This document shows positions 29,844-40,005 of a stretch of 64,000 bases of DNA, piece by piece. The notes under the pieces were generated by a model. It did not search any database, had not been told where the DNA came from, and was given only the letters and a program-made list of their open reading frames with translations. Numbering within the stretch: position 1 is the stretch's first letter; each line of letters begins with the position of its first letter. The stretch covers positions 1 through 64,000 of the forward strand of contig NW_003202973.1 in the NCBI RefSeq assembly GCF_000006405.1, given 5' to 3'. The position numbers and the translations under genes are program-made. This DNA is from Perkinsus marinus ATCC 50983. Taxonomy: Eukaryota > Perkinsozoa > Perkinsida > Perkinsidae.

Positions 29844-31227
29844 ATGTTCTTCGGGATGGACGATATGTTTGGTGGGGCTGCCGGTGGTCCCAAGAAGGAC
29901 GTAGATACCCACAAATTCTATGACATACTCGGCGTTAAAAAAGACGCGACCAAAGCTGAAATTAAGAAGGCGTAAGTATCATTGACGGGGAGGAGGGTGT
30001 ATTCAGGGTTGCTACCAGCCCTCCATAGTGGTAGACGATTCGTTTGGCTCAAGGGTCCATTTAAGGTACCGGAAGCTCGCGCTGAAGGAACATCCCGACA
30101 AGGGAGGTGATCCTGAGAAGTTCAAGGAGCTCACCCGAGCTTACGAGGTCCTCAGCGACGAGCAGAAGCGGTCGCGATATGACAAGTTCGGCGAGGAAGG
30201 TGTAGACCAGGATGGTAAGATACAAAGCAGGTCTGAGTGGCTACCATATGTTATTCATTCAGGTATGGGCCCCGGTAACGCCGAGGATATCTTCGACATG
30301 GTCTTCGGGGGTGGCCGCGGTCGCTCCACTGGCCCTCGAAAAGGAGAGGATATCTCCCATGTATTGGAAGTCCCCTTAGCCCAGTTCTATAACGGTGCCA
30401 CTCGCAAGCTCGCCATCAACAGGGTCGTTATCGACCGGTCCTCACCAATCACCACTTGCAATGCCTGTGATGGTCAGGGTGTCACCATCAAGACCGTCCG
30501 GATGGGTCCCATGGTCCAACAGATGCAGTCTGCTTGTCAACAGTGTCACGGTCAAGGTCGCAGTTTCAAGACGAAGAAGTCCAAGGAGGTCATCGAGATT
30601 CACATCGAGAAGGGCATGAAGTCCGGTCAGCGGATACCCTTCCGGGGAATGGCCGATGAGAGCAGCCCCGATGTCGAGCCTGGCGACCTCATCATCATCC
30701 TCAAACAGAAGGAGCATGACGACACTGAGTTCACTCGGAAGGGCAACGATCTGTTCATCAGGAAGCCCATCAGCTTGGTAGAAGCTCTTACTGGGTATAC
30801 TGCTGTTATCACCCATATGGACGGTCGGAAGCTTATCGTCCGGTCTAAGCCTGGTGACATTATCAAGCCTATTGACCTGAGTTCGGAGAAGCATTATCTG
30901 AAGTGCATCAAGGGCGAGGGCATGCCTACTCATCAGAACCCCTTCCTCTGTGGTAACCTTTTCCTCATATTGGACATTGTTTTCCCCGAGTCCCTCACGC
31001 CCGAGGCCTGTGAGATCCTCCAGGAGGTCCTCCCTACCCCCACCAACGCCCCCATCATCACAGATGAGATGGAGGAGACGTACGAGCATCATGAGTTGGT
31101 CGATATGGATCCTAAGGAGAGCGCTGCTGCTACCGCTGGTTTCGACAAATCTAATGAAGCCTATGAGGAGGATGAGGAAGGGTCCATGCCTGGTGGTGCT
31201 CAGAGGGTCCAGTGTGCCCAACAGTAA
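29844..31227 (+). CDS. Type-I DnaJ/Hsp40 co-chaperone, copy 1
   Basis: Hsp70 partner of the DnaJA (Ydj1) type. Exon 1 (29844-29971) codes [11 protein letters not shown].. then [11 protein letters not shown]; introns at 29972-30065 and 30215-30262 (48 nt). The J domain has HPDKGGD; a G-rich linker follows ([10 protein letters not shown]). The client-binding region has [11 protein letters not shown] and the C-terminal [10 protein letters not shown]. Only two CxxCxGxG motifs are present ([16 protein letters not shown]); motifs 1 and 4 of the usual four are absent. It ends CAQQ, a probable farnesylation box as in Ydj1 and DNAJA1, so membrane attachment is likely. Start chosen for the J-domain helix I and the matching paralogue. 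Confidence 0.9.
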
Positions 31228-31614
31228 CGACTTGATAGAACGTTTGATAACAGAGTAATTTGTAGGATATTTTTGGAGGTCGCTAAGGATTCCCCTGCGC
31301 GATCCTTGCGATTTCACCCTTTTACTCTGCTCACTGTGACGAAGTCTAATACACTGGTCACAACACTGTCGCTGTCGCTGAGTTGTTGCTCATCGTTATT
31401 ATGGGGAGCCCTGTAGCGGGGTCTTCCTGTATCAATACTACTACTATCATCATCATTCAAAACAGCTCCATAGTGCTACTCCTATAGAGTGGCAGTAAAA
31501 AACAAATACCCGCTTCGCTCCGCTCGTGTTTTGTTGTGGGTCAATAGTGGGATCTTTTTTTATGATGACTGCTTGTGATAGTTCTGTTATTCCAACCGGA
31601 AGCACTCATATACG

Positions 31615-33129
31615 ATGTTTTTCGGCAATGGAGGAATGTTCGGGGAAGATTTCGGTGGTCGAGGTCCTTCCAAAAATGCCGATACGCAGAAGCTCTATGA
31701 CGTCTTGGGGGTGGGCAAAAATGCTTCTACAGCGGATATCAAGAAGGCGTGAGTTTGGGCGTATCTTTTTATCTGTCGATGACCCGTTTGAACCTTAGAT
31801 ATCGCAAGTTGGCGATGCAGCATCATCCTGATAAGGGCGGCGATGAGGAGGAGTTCAAGCTGATTACCAAGGCTTATGAGATTCTGAGCGACGATGAGAA
31901 ACGAAGAAGATACGATCAGTTTGGCGAGGAGGGTGTCGACTCTGATGGTAGGACCATGGGGTCACCCCCTTGTATTTCGCGGAAGTTCGGGTTTAGGTGG
32001 TATGGCGCATGCGACTGACATTTTTGATATGATGTTTGGTGGAGGCGGCAGAAGAGGAGGAGGAGGTCGTCGTAGAGGTGATGACGTCCAGCACATTTTG
32101 GAGGTGCCGTTGAAGCAACTGTACACTGGTGCTACTCGAAAGCTGATGATCAATCGAGTGGTCGTCGATAAGGACGTTCCGGTAACCACGTGTAACGCGT
32201 GTGATGGTCAAGGGGCTACTGTGAAGGTCATTAGGATGGGCCCGATGATCCAACAGGTGGGTTGCTTGGGAGTTGCCATCATAGAGGGGGCTTCATGTGG
32301 ACCCGGCCCAGGTCATCTCAACATCTAGGGGGTGTAGTTTTTGCTCATTTTGCAGATATCGGGTTGACATTTCTCTGGGTTTTTCGAACCTTACTCTCCT
32401 CCTGGTTTCCGACGGGTGATATTTTTTTTCTCTCGTCAGTTACAATCACCGTGCCGACAGTGTCAAGGACAGGGCCGAAGCTTCAAAACTAAGCGTAACA
32501 AGGAAATGGTGGAGGTGCACATCGAGAAGGGCATGAAGCACGGTCAGCGCATACCCTTTCGCGGGATGGCTGATGAGAACAGTCCTGGTGTCGAGCCCGG
32601 CGACCTGATTATTGTCCTCAAGCAGAAGGAGGATACTAGTGGCTTCACTAGGAAGGGCGACGATCTGTTCATGCGCCGTTCGGTGACGTTGTTGGAGGCA
32701 CTGACGGGGTACACGACCGTTTTAACTCACTTAGATGATAGGAAGTTGATCGTACGGTCTAAACCAGGGGATATCATCAGGCCTATCGATATGACTTCAG
32801 AGAAGCACTTTTTGAAGGCGGTGAAGGGCGAAGGAATGCCGACTCACAGGAACCCGTTCGTGTATGGGAACCTGTTTTTGATTCTCGACATTACCTTTCC
32901 GGAGAGCCTATCGGAGGAAGCGATGGGGAAGCTTAAGGAGATTCTGCCGGCACCGAGGGACTCTCCTAGGATTAGCAAGAAGATGGAAAAGGAGTACGAG
33001 CATCATGAGCTGGTTGATATGGACCCTAGTGTGAGTGCTCGAATGGGGGCACAGAGTAGTGGAGGGGAAGCGTACGATGAAGATGAGGAAGGACATAGGG
33101 GTCCTAGTGTGGCATGTGCCCAGCAATAA
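31615..33129 (+). CDS. Type-I DnaJ/Hsp40 co-chaperone, copy 2
   Basis: Tandem paralogue of the gene 390 bp upstream. Exons 31615-31748, 31799-31947, 31997-32256 and 32440-33129. It has LYDVLGVGKNAS, HHPDKGGDEEEF, a G/R-rich linker, CNACDGQG and CRQCQGQG (again only the two central zinc motifs), DDLFMRRSVTLLEALTGY, and ends CAQQ. The first two introns fall at the same places as in copy 1; the third (32257-32439, 183 nt) lies right before LQSPCRQC and has no counterpart in copy 1. The copies are clearly diverged at DNA level, so the duplication is old. Confidence 0.9.
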
Positions 33130-33271
33130 GGATCGAGTAATTACTACTGCTGCTACTGTAAGAGATCGTTGCTGCTACTCTTCTACTATCTACTAGTAGT
33201 CTTTTTATTGTCGTTATATGGTAGTGATTTGAGTTGGAGTAGATTGCGACGATGTGGGCGATTTACGGTAG

Positions 33272-34493
33272 GTGATAATGATATTTACTCCGATAAAATC
33301 GTTGCGGGGAGTGGTGACGCCTGCTATGGTCCGAGCTTGTATGGTACGGCCAGTGGGGGGCTTCTTGAGGGCAGCTTCGCCGTCAGCAAGATTCTTCCAA
33401 AGTGAGTTTTTCGCTCCGCCATTTTTGAGCTCCAAGTTTTTGGTAGGTGAGCCGAGTAAAAGTCATCAGGGAGGCGGGGGGCCGGACTTGGTGTTTGAAG
33501 GGCCGTCCTTGCAAGGCGTCTTGGATGAATCTGCGAGGAAATTCTACATGGGTAATACGGCGGAGCGAAGCGTGTTTTCTTTACCATTTTCGTAGGTCTT
33601 GGTATGGAATGCTGTGGCATTGCCTCATATACGGTGATGTGGGCAGAGACGGTCAATCCTGGGGGTAATGGCGGCTTCCCACAGTGTCGAGAAATGTTCT
33701 GTCTTAGCGACCGCAATGCTTCTGTTCCTGTTGTGCACCCAGCTGGCCTTCTCTGTGAAGTCCCAGAGCTTATTAGAGTAGGGGGGAGAATAGCAGTGTT
33801 GATGGTAGGGACTTGTAGGTATGCCGCAACGGTGAAAAACGTCACTCGCATGTATGCACAGAAACTCCCAGGGGGAGGAGCTGCTGATTACGAGGGTGCC
33901 TGGAGGCTCTTTATCGAGACTGATGCGATGAAACGTGATAAGGACAGCGAACGGGCTTGTGGTTGGCAGTGTTGCTCTCTAGGTAGAGTCGATTTGGAGC
34001 CACGCGGGTCTTTGCCACGAGGAGATGCGGCGGCTGGCAGAGTAAGGGTGTTGGCATGGGAAGCACCAGGGAAAATTTCGTTCCGTGAATAAAAATCTCT
34101 CACCGACGAATAACGCGTTTTTCACGTAAAACGGTTGAATCGGGTGAAACTCTACTGTTTTAGGTCAGTTTTGATCAGCTCGTCCGCCTGGGGGCGTTGG
34201 AATTTGACGTTGATGCTAAAGGGGCAGTTGTCCACGATAGAGACACTCTGGATAAGCTGGCCCCCTCTGTATTTGCCAAGGCTGGCCAGCAGCGCTTTGT
34301 AGCGAGCGAATCGGAATTAGTGATTACCCAGGAAGAAGTGGAGACCACGAGGACGATAGACGACTCGTTTGCGCCTAATGTGCGACTGTCCGAGCTCACC
34401 ACCAAGCAGTTGGAGGAAGCCTTGGTGGGTTTAGAAATGGAGGGAAATTATGCATATGAAAATCCTGAGGAAATTTTTTCCTGGAATTCTTAG
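33272..34493 (+). CDS. Unknown protein with probable mitochondrial leader
   Basis: Four exons fit together in frame: 33272-33401, 33447-33551, 33596-34041 and 34164-34493, with introns of 45, 44 and 122 nt. The first 45 residues are rich in Arg, Ser and Ala with no acidic residue (SLRGVVTPAMVRACMVRPVG), like a mitochondrial presequence. The middle is rich in Cys and Gly with a predicted hydrophobic strand (RIAVLMVGTCRYAA); the C-terminal part is acidic and helical (SELTTKQLEEALVGLEM). I do not recognise the family. Both short introns carry the TTCGCTCCGCC motif, one on each strand. Confidence 0.5.
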
Positions 34494-34764
34494 TGATTGA
34501 TACACCTTGTGTATCGAGGGGAAATCCGAGGCAGCCGCCCCTGACTATGTGCATGCGTACGAGGCAAGCCATGTCGCCGCTGTGTGCTCATCGTAAAGAG
34601 TTGATGCCTAATCAAAGTGTGGTGCTCGGTGTCTGGGAAATGTCTTTGACCCGCCTCATTCCGCCCGGGTAGCCCGGTAGGAATATTTCCTCCCTTGGTG
34701 ATCGATTCGCGATATGGGCTCTTTTCCCAGTGTTGTGCGAAGCGAAGACGAAAGCCGAGAATTC

Positions 34765-34862
34765 TGCTGCTTCTGTACACTTTTACTCGAGTTTGTATAT
34801 GAACTTGTATAATTAGTGCGGAAACTCCTGAGCTCAGCTGGGAGAAGCGAACATGTATTCGT
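34765..34862. repeat. Partial MITE copy
   Basis: The 3' half of the MITE family (ACACTTTTACTCGAG.. to GCGAACATGTATTC). Confidence 0.65.
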
Positions 34863-34878
34863 GGTCGTTGTGGTCAGA

Positions 34879-35011
34879 GAATCATCCAGAAACCTATAAT
34901 GTTCCCGGGGAGAACTCTATTTTGAATTTTCCACATGGCTAGGTATACACTCTTTCCCACGTAAATGTCATCATCACATTAGGAACATCATTTTCCCCAT
35001 TGTTATCAAAC
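34879..35011 (+). repeat. Dispersed repeat, copy 1
   Basis: About 130 bp that matches 62236-62376 at more than 90%, from GAATCATCCAGAAACC to CCCCATTGTTATCAAAC. The family is unknown. Confidence 0.75.
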
Positions 35012-35092
35012 CCGCAGGAAGCGTTATTTCTCAAAGTTGCTTGCGTCCCTGGTTGTGGGGATGATACTATTGCTGGTCTCAGGCTAAGCGTC

Positions 35093-35323
35093 CGGGAGCT
35101 CTGGGGGGACAGAATATCAAAGCTGTTCCGTCGCGAGTGGTAGGAAGAGGAAGCGTTGTGTTGAGGGGACAGATTTTTGTGTTAGTTGCTGAACAAAGCC
35201 TCGGACACGCTTTTCTACGGTGGTGGGTTTATTCTGGCTGGTGCGGTTCTCTTGGGCCTCTTCGGGGGGAGCACTGAGGAGTATCTTAAGAGGGCCGAGG
35301 AGGAGCACAACAGAATGATGTAG
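35093..35323 (+). CDS. Small membrane protein, C-terminal part
   Basis: Two exons (35093-35136, 35186-35323) with a 49-nt intron join in frame. The second reads NKASDTLFYGGGFILAGAVL.. with one membrane span, then STEEYLKRAEEEHNRMM before the stop. It looks like a small inner-membrane subunit of a mitochondrial complex, but I cannot name it. The N-terminal exon was not found. Confidence 0.35.
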
Positions 35324-35329
35324 ATTTTT

Positions 35330-35470
35330 TTGGGGAAAATTGCGAGGAAATTTTGGGAGGGTATTGTTGGTGCTCGATATACAATTCTACTTGGATTCGC
35401 ATAGGAAGTTCTATAATTAGTGAGGAAACTTCTGAGCTCAGCTGAGAGAAAGCGAATATATTTTCAACAC
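35330..35470. repeat. MITE copy
   Basis: Matches the family from GGGGAAAATTGCGAGGAAATT to GCGAATATATTTTCAACACT. Confidence 0.7.
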
Positions 35471-35517
35471 TTCTCTGGAGAGGTTGACTTGTGAAGATTC
35501 GGATTAGGTCCAGTAGG

Positions 35518-35635
35518 ATGATGACGCCATTCAACAGTCAACAGCCTCAGCAGTTCTATGGTGGTTATGCTCCCCCTCCTCCTGGTACCACACCTCCGCC
35601 ACTTCAAGGATACCCTACTCGGGGTCAGTATTGAA
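35518..35635 (+). CDS. Short Pro/Gln-rich open frame
   Basis: Reads MMTPFNSQQPQQFYGGYAPP.. with PPPPGTTPPPLQGYPTRGQY and a stop. It may be a first exon of a small gene (a possible donor GGTCAGTATT lies at its end) or an isolated peptide. No family recognised. Confidence 0.25.
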
Positions 35636-35930
35636 CTCTGTGATGATACTCTCATTGATTGTTTCTAATTTTTGATTTTGTGTTGAGATTATCGGGCGCC
35701 TCTTCTTAGTCGCTGCTGCTTGTTGCTTACAACAACAGCAAACCACTTGACGTGGTTCAAATCTCATTTGATTTTCAGCGCATATCCCGGGCCCGTATTT
35801 GATCAACATCAGTAGTGCTATATGGCGAATTTAGTCAATTTCATCGTTACGTTTCAGAAGGGAAATAATTCCCTTCTCGTGGTTGAGATGAGCTCCTCAA
35901 TTTTCCAGTTGAACGTCGCTCCGTCACACA

Positions 35931-36804
35931 ATGGGATCTCTCTCTCACGCGTATCTTCTCCTATACAACACAGTACAGACTCTGGGCTGGGCCTATATCC
36001 TCTATGAAGCTCTTATGGGGCCTCTACCAGCCGTCAGTGGAAAAGTGATCGAACCTTTGTAAGTGATGGCAATTGGAAAAAGATCTTTTCATGCATTTTG
36101 AAAGGTACTTGTTTCAAGGCTTGGCTGTTTTGGAGATCCTCCACTCTGTTTTCGGTTTGGTCAGAGCAAGTCCTGTGATCACTACCATCCAGGTTGAATT
36201 TATTTGTAGCTGTAAAAGTTGCATAAACATCTTCCCTCAGGTCTATTCCCGACTACAGCTCATCTATCTCCACTACCGTTGCAGCGAAGTTGCCGATAGC
36301 AGCCCTGGTTTGCTCCCCATGGTGCTCGCGTGGTCCATCACAGAAGTTGTGAGGTATTTCCCAGAAGCAAACACTACCCTTTCTAGCTACCAACAGATAC
36401 TCCTATTTGGGCCTACACATGTCAGTTGGAGCTCCTGGCTTCCTCAAGTGGTTACGCTATACGTAAGGGAAAGACATCTCCTCCGACTTGATCGATTCCC
36501 CACGCCTCAGGTTGTTTCTAGTCCTTTACCCTCTAGGGGTATACGGCGAGATGCGTGTCATCTACGACGTGCTGCCTGTGGTTGACAGGGAGGGTATCCT
36601 TTCAGTGGCCATGCCCAACTCGTATAACTTCTCCTTCAATTTTGCCGTTTTCCTCAAGGTGAGCTCAATTGTTTTGCCCTTTGCTGTCAGTGCTTGTTTC
36701 AGAGCCTACTAGCCATCTATCTCCCCGGGCTGTACGTGCAGTACACCCATATGCTGCATCAGAGGAGCAAACAACTCGGTGGACACGCGAAGAAGTCCCA
36801 GTGA
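35931..36804 (+). CDS. HACD: Very-long-chain 3-hydroxyacyl-CoA dehydratase (HACD/PHS1)
   Basis: Third step of ER fatty-acid elongation, removing water from 3-hydroxyacyl-CoA. Six exons: 35931-36058, 36105-36192, 36241-36353, 36397-36472, 36511-36658, 36703-36804, with introns of 38-48 nt that keep frame. Landmarks are YNTVQTLGWAYILYE, FQGLAVLEILHSVFGLVRAS, LAWSITEVVRYSYLGL, FLKWLRYT, LYPLGVYGEMRVIYDVLP and PNSYNFSFNFAVFL. The catalytic Tyr and Glu are both present in LYPLGVYGE with the usual spacing. Several membrane spans; the C-terminus is basic (AKKSQ), which could serve ER retrieval. Start at MGSLSHAYLLLYN fits family length. Confidence 0.9.
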
Positions 36805-37030
36805 ATGTCGAGGGCAGTTTATCAGGCAAATACACATCCCCACAGTGTTGTGTTGAGTTTATAGTAAACTGACATTCCACGACGAGTAGCGTCTGCACGC
36901 ATGTACAAGGATTAAGAGGTGACTTACGTTTACCAAGACACTCGAATTTCCCTCAACTTTTGTCAGCAACCAAACGCCTGAACTTGTCAGAAACGAAAGG
37001 AAAATGCAGCAATCTTATCTGCGAAGTTCT

Positions 37031-38617
37031 TCAATCGAGTAATTTGATAACCTCTTGTCGTCTATCTTTAACAGTATTATTGGCCTTGTCGATAACATAG
37101 AGGAGCATCACTTTACGACCACCATCAGAGACGAACCCCAAAGTCTCTGTGAAGCCACCACACCGCACACCAGTGCTGCTAACCTCGCGGAAGAGGTGAA
37201 GGAGAGCCTTTCGGGAGACCCTCTCGCCAGGCAGCATCCTTTCAATGCAAATAGAAACGACTCTCTCGAAAACCACAGAGTGCCAATCTTTGACTTGAGG
37301 AATCTTTCGTACTGCGTTCTGGTCACTAGGTAAGGCTCTATTCCACAACTTGGCCACGTCGTTGATAGAAGATATAAGTTTTGGCAAAAGATTCGCGAGG
37401 TCCTCGTGAGAAAAGATACGAAGTAGGTCCACACGCCAGAAGGTTAGACAAGTGCCTTTTGATTTCGACCGCAACTCTCGAGGCTCCATCACGCCACTGT
37501 TCGCAACGGAAACGATCAACTCGGCTGCTCGTGAGGACATGCAGGCCACATCGGCTAAGATTTGATGCATGGCAGTAGTGTTATCATCAAGAAGGACAGC
37601 ATCCAGAGCCTTCCGAGTGATGCCTCGAACCGACCAAGCTGGGGTGCTATCATGAACATAGGGAATGTGAGCTTCTGTGGCGACCTTGACAAACGTCGAC
37701 TTCCGCTCGTGAATGAGAGGCCGACACACTATGCATCTGTCGAGACCAGGCGGGGACTCCCTAACGCGATGCATGCCGTCCATATCGCCCATAACGTGGC
37801 CTCTACTCAGCTGCTCGAGACGGTTCTCATCAACGTCGTCTTGATGGTGACCAAGGACTACCACACAGTTCTCATCACCAGAGGCTAGACTGTACATACG
37901 AAACCTTATAGTCTTCGTTTGCGTTTCATACTCGTCTCTGGTCACGCCGCTAGAAGTCGTCCCCTCTGAACCGTGTGGTCGTGGAAGGTCTATGTTGAAG
38001 GCGAACAGCTGGACGTTGCACTGTTCACAAAGCCAGGCCACGAGGTTGAGTTCAGACCGAGCCTCATCGAGGTTCTCTCGGTTCGCTGAATACCCCATAT
38101 AGAGCGCTCGAAGCTTCCAGTCAACTACTCTGTGGTAACGCAGCGCACAGAGAAGGATGAGAGTGGACGAAGAGTCGACTCCTCCGGAAAGAGATAAGAC
38201 CACCGTTCTGGACTTGGTCATAGCAAAGGCCTCTTCCAGCCCAGAGCTCAGTTCTGAACACAGGGAGCTTGTGGCTAGCCTCTCTAGAGTACGCGGAAGG
38301 TCACTGAGGAAGCTATCGCAATAAGGCCAACACCTAGGGTCGAGATAAGCCTTATTCGGGTAGTCATGGCCGTTCAAGGGGATTTTAGCCGGTTTGCCCT
38401 CAGCGCTCAGACTGTACTGTATAAACTCCTCAGCAGAAGCATGCGGAGGCGCCGTCAACAACTCTTCGATCACCTCGCACACCATTGCTGCGAAAAGGGC
38501 ATCACACGCGAGTCCATTGGAGAAAGCGCGCGCCCAGATGGGGAAATTTGTGATCGATTTTTGTATAACCATAACAGTTGATAAACCGAATCGTTTCCAG
38601 AGTCGCTTATTACACAT
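37031..38617 (-). CDS. TilS-like PP-loop tRNA-lysidine synthetase family protein
   Basis: An intronless 528-residue frame. It has a PP-loop (LSLSGGVDSSSTLILL at about residue 143) that binds ATP, followed by GYSANRE and the family box GHHQDDVDENRLEQLSRG with MDGM, the pattern of TilS/TtcA-type enzymes that modify tRNA; TilS converts C34 of tRNA-Ile(CAU) to lysidine. TilS is expected in an organelle with bacterial-type translation. The N-terminus (MCNKRLWKRFGLSTVMVIQK) is basic and could target an organelle. The protein is longer than a bacterial TilS core, with an N-terminal 130-residue extension not recognised. It converges on HACD with a 226-bp gap. Asn-synthetase-type or other PP-loop proteins are alternatives. 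Confidence 0.75.
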   Translation of the reverse strand: MCNKRLWKRFGLSTVMVIQKSITNFPIWARAFSNGLACDALFAAMVCEVIEELLTAPPHASAEEFIQYSLSAEGKPAKIPLNGHDYPNKAYLDPRCWPYCDSFLSDLPRTLERLATSSLCSELSSGLEEAFAMTKSRTVVLSLSGGVDSSSTLILLCALRYHRVVDWKLRALYMGYSANRENLDEARSELNLVAWLCEQCNVQLFAFNIDLPRPHGSEGTTSSGVTRDEYETQTKTIRFRMYSLASGDENCVVVLGHHQDDVDENRLEQLSRGHVMGDMDGMHRVRESPPGLDRCIVCRPLIHERKSTFVKVATEAHIPYVHDSTPAWSVRGITRKALDAVLLDDNTTAMHQILADVACMSSRAAELIVSVANSGVMEPRELRSKSKGTCLTFWRVDLLRIFSHEDLANLLPKLISSINDVAKLWNRALPSDQNAVRKIPQVKDWHSVVFERVVSICIERMLPGERVSRKALLHLFREVSSTGVRCGGFTETLGFVSDGGRKVMLLYVIDKANNTVKDRRQEVIKLLD

Positions 38618-39227
38618 ATAATACGATGCTAGAGTCGATTCTGAAACTCCACAAGTGGAATAATGAACCTGGGGAGCGTCTCTGTCGTGGGATTACTACA
38701 ATGTAGAGGCAATATAAAACGCGATCAGTTTCAGTCCGCTTTCTACGAGGGTTCGAGACGTGATTCGGCATTCATGGACGCAGTTGGTCCAGCCGGGACT
38801 CTCTATCACACATCTACGCTCCCCTTCGTATAGAAAACTGACACGGAACTTGAGTCCTCAGGAGCTCACCGGAGTTCTGCGAGAATTCTGCAGTATACAC
38901 GCCGTGTATTGGTGAAAATCTCCCAGTGTTACATGGTCGTAAATTGGGAACAGCGAGCAATCACAGTTCTCGAATGCCCCTACTACGATGGTGGCTAAAC
39001 ATTGGAATTCTGAATAGGAGTATTGAGTCACATCAGCTCGATCGTTGTGAGTGTAGCAATAGAGCCTTTCATAGTGCGCGTTGTTGTGAACATAGTAGTA
39101 ATATACTACTAAGGACATTGAATAGTAAGTACTTCTACCGTTAGTCTATAGCAACATTCAATTCGAACCTCATCGTCGTAGTAACGTGGTTTTACTCGAC
39201 ATTGTTGTTGTGTCGTCTGCGAGAAAG
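38618..39227. other. Intergenic, nothing recognised
   Basis: Divergent promoters for the minus-strand TilS-like gene and the plus-strand coiled-coil gene should lie here; no motif stands out. Confidence 0.4.
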
Positions 39228-39943
39228 ATGAGTAGCCCCTCGACCGTTGTGCACTCGGATGCTCCCCTGGGGGGTGTCGGCGAAGCTGGTGCTTCCGCCG
39301 CGATGCTTTTGCAAGGAGCTGATGGGGTTGAGACGATGGAAGATTGGCAACATCAAGAGGCCACTTCTCAAAGCTTGCCGTCTGCAGGGATCGAACCAGG
39401 GACCGATCCAATAGTAAGATTGTGTCTTAACCCCGCGAGTATATAATAGTCATTCAGCTTCTCTTGGATCAAACACTTCAACTGCTTGTCGCCTTGCTTG
39501 CCATTCTCAGTAGAGAACGACAGAATTTAGTATTGCAACGACGGGAGCTCCAAGGCGAGTGGAGGAAGGTGAGGAGACCCGCACTTGGAGAAAATTCTAA
39601 TACCGCGACTGTCCGTCGCTCCCCTCCGGGACGGCCTCGGCCGTGTCGGGGAGTTTCCAATATGCATACCTCGAGACCACAGTGACGAATCCGCTGAACG
39701 AATGCCAAACTCCCGTAGTTCCAAACTGCCAAGGCTGCCGCGCCTGGGGTGCTACCAAGAAGGACAGGATTCGACCTCGCAACGGTGGGCGATATATACC
39801 TCTACCGCACTCTACTGGAAGGAGGCAAGACAAGTTGCTGTTGTCGGTCTCAGTTCCAACGCATGAACAGCATGTTGGCCAACGTCAACGCCCGTGTAAT
39901 ACAGAGCGTACAAGAATCCTATTGCTCCCCCTTCACTCGGTGA
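39228..39943 (+). CDS. Small coiled-coil protein
   Basis: Exon 1 starts MSSPSTVVHSDAPLGGVGEA and ends near the Pol III-like motif at 39388. A second exon (about 39453-39569) reads LLLDQTLQLLVALLAILSRE then RQNLVLQRRELQGEWRK, a clear heptad-like helix. The last exon (from about 39859) reads FQRMNSMLANVNARVIQSVQ and ends SPFTR before the stop at 39943. I do not recognise the family. The 290-bp middle intron is larger than usual here. Confidence 0.45.
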
Positions 39944-40005
39944 GGCGCCGAACTGGATGGTGACGAGATCTCACATGCGAGTTCAGGAAGCGACAGTCGG
40001 TAGAC

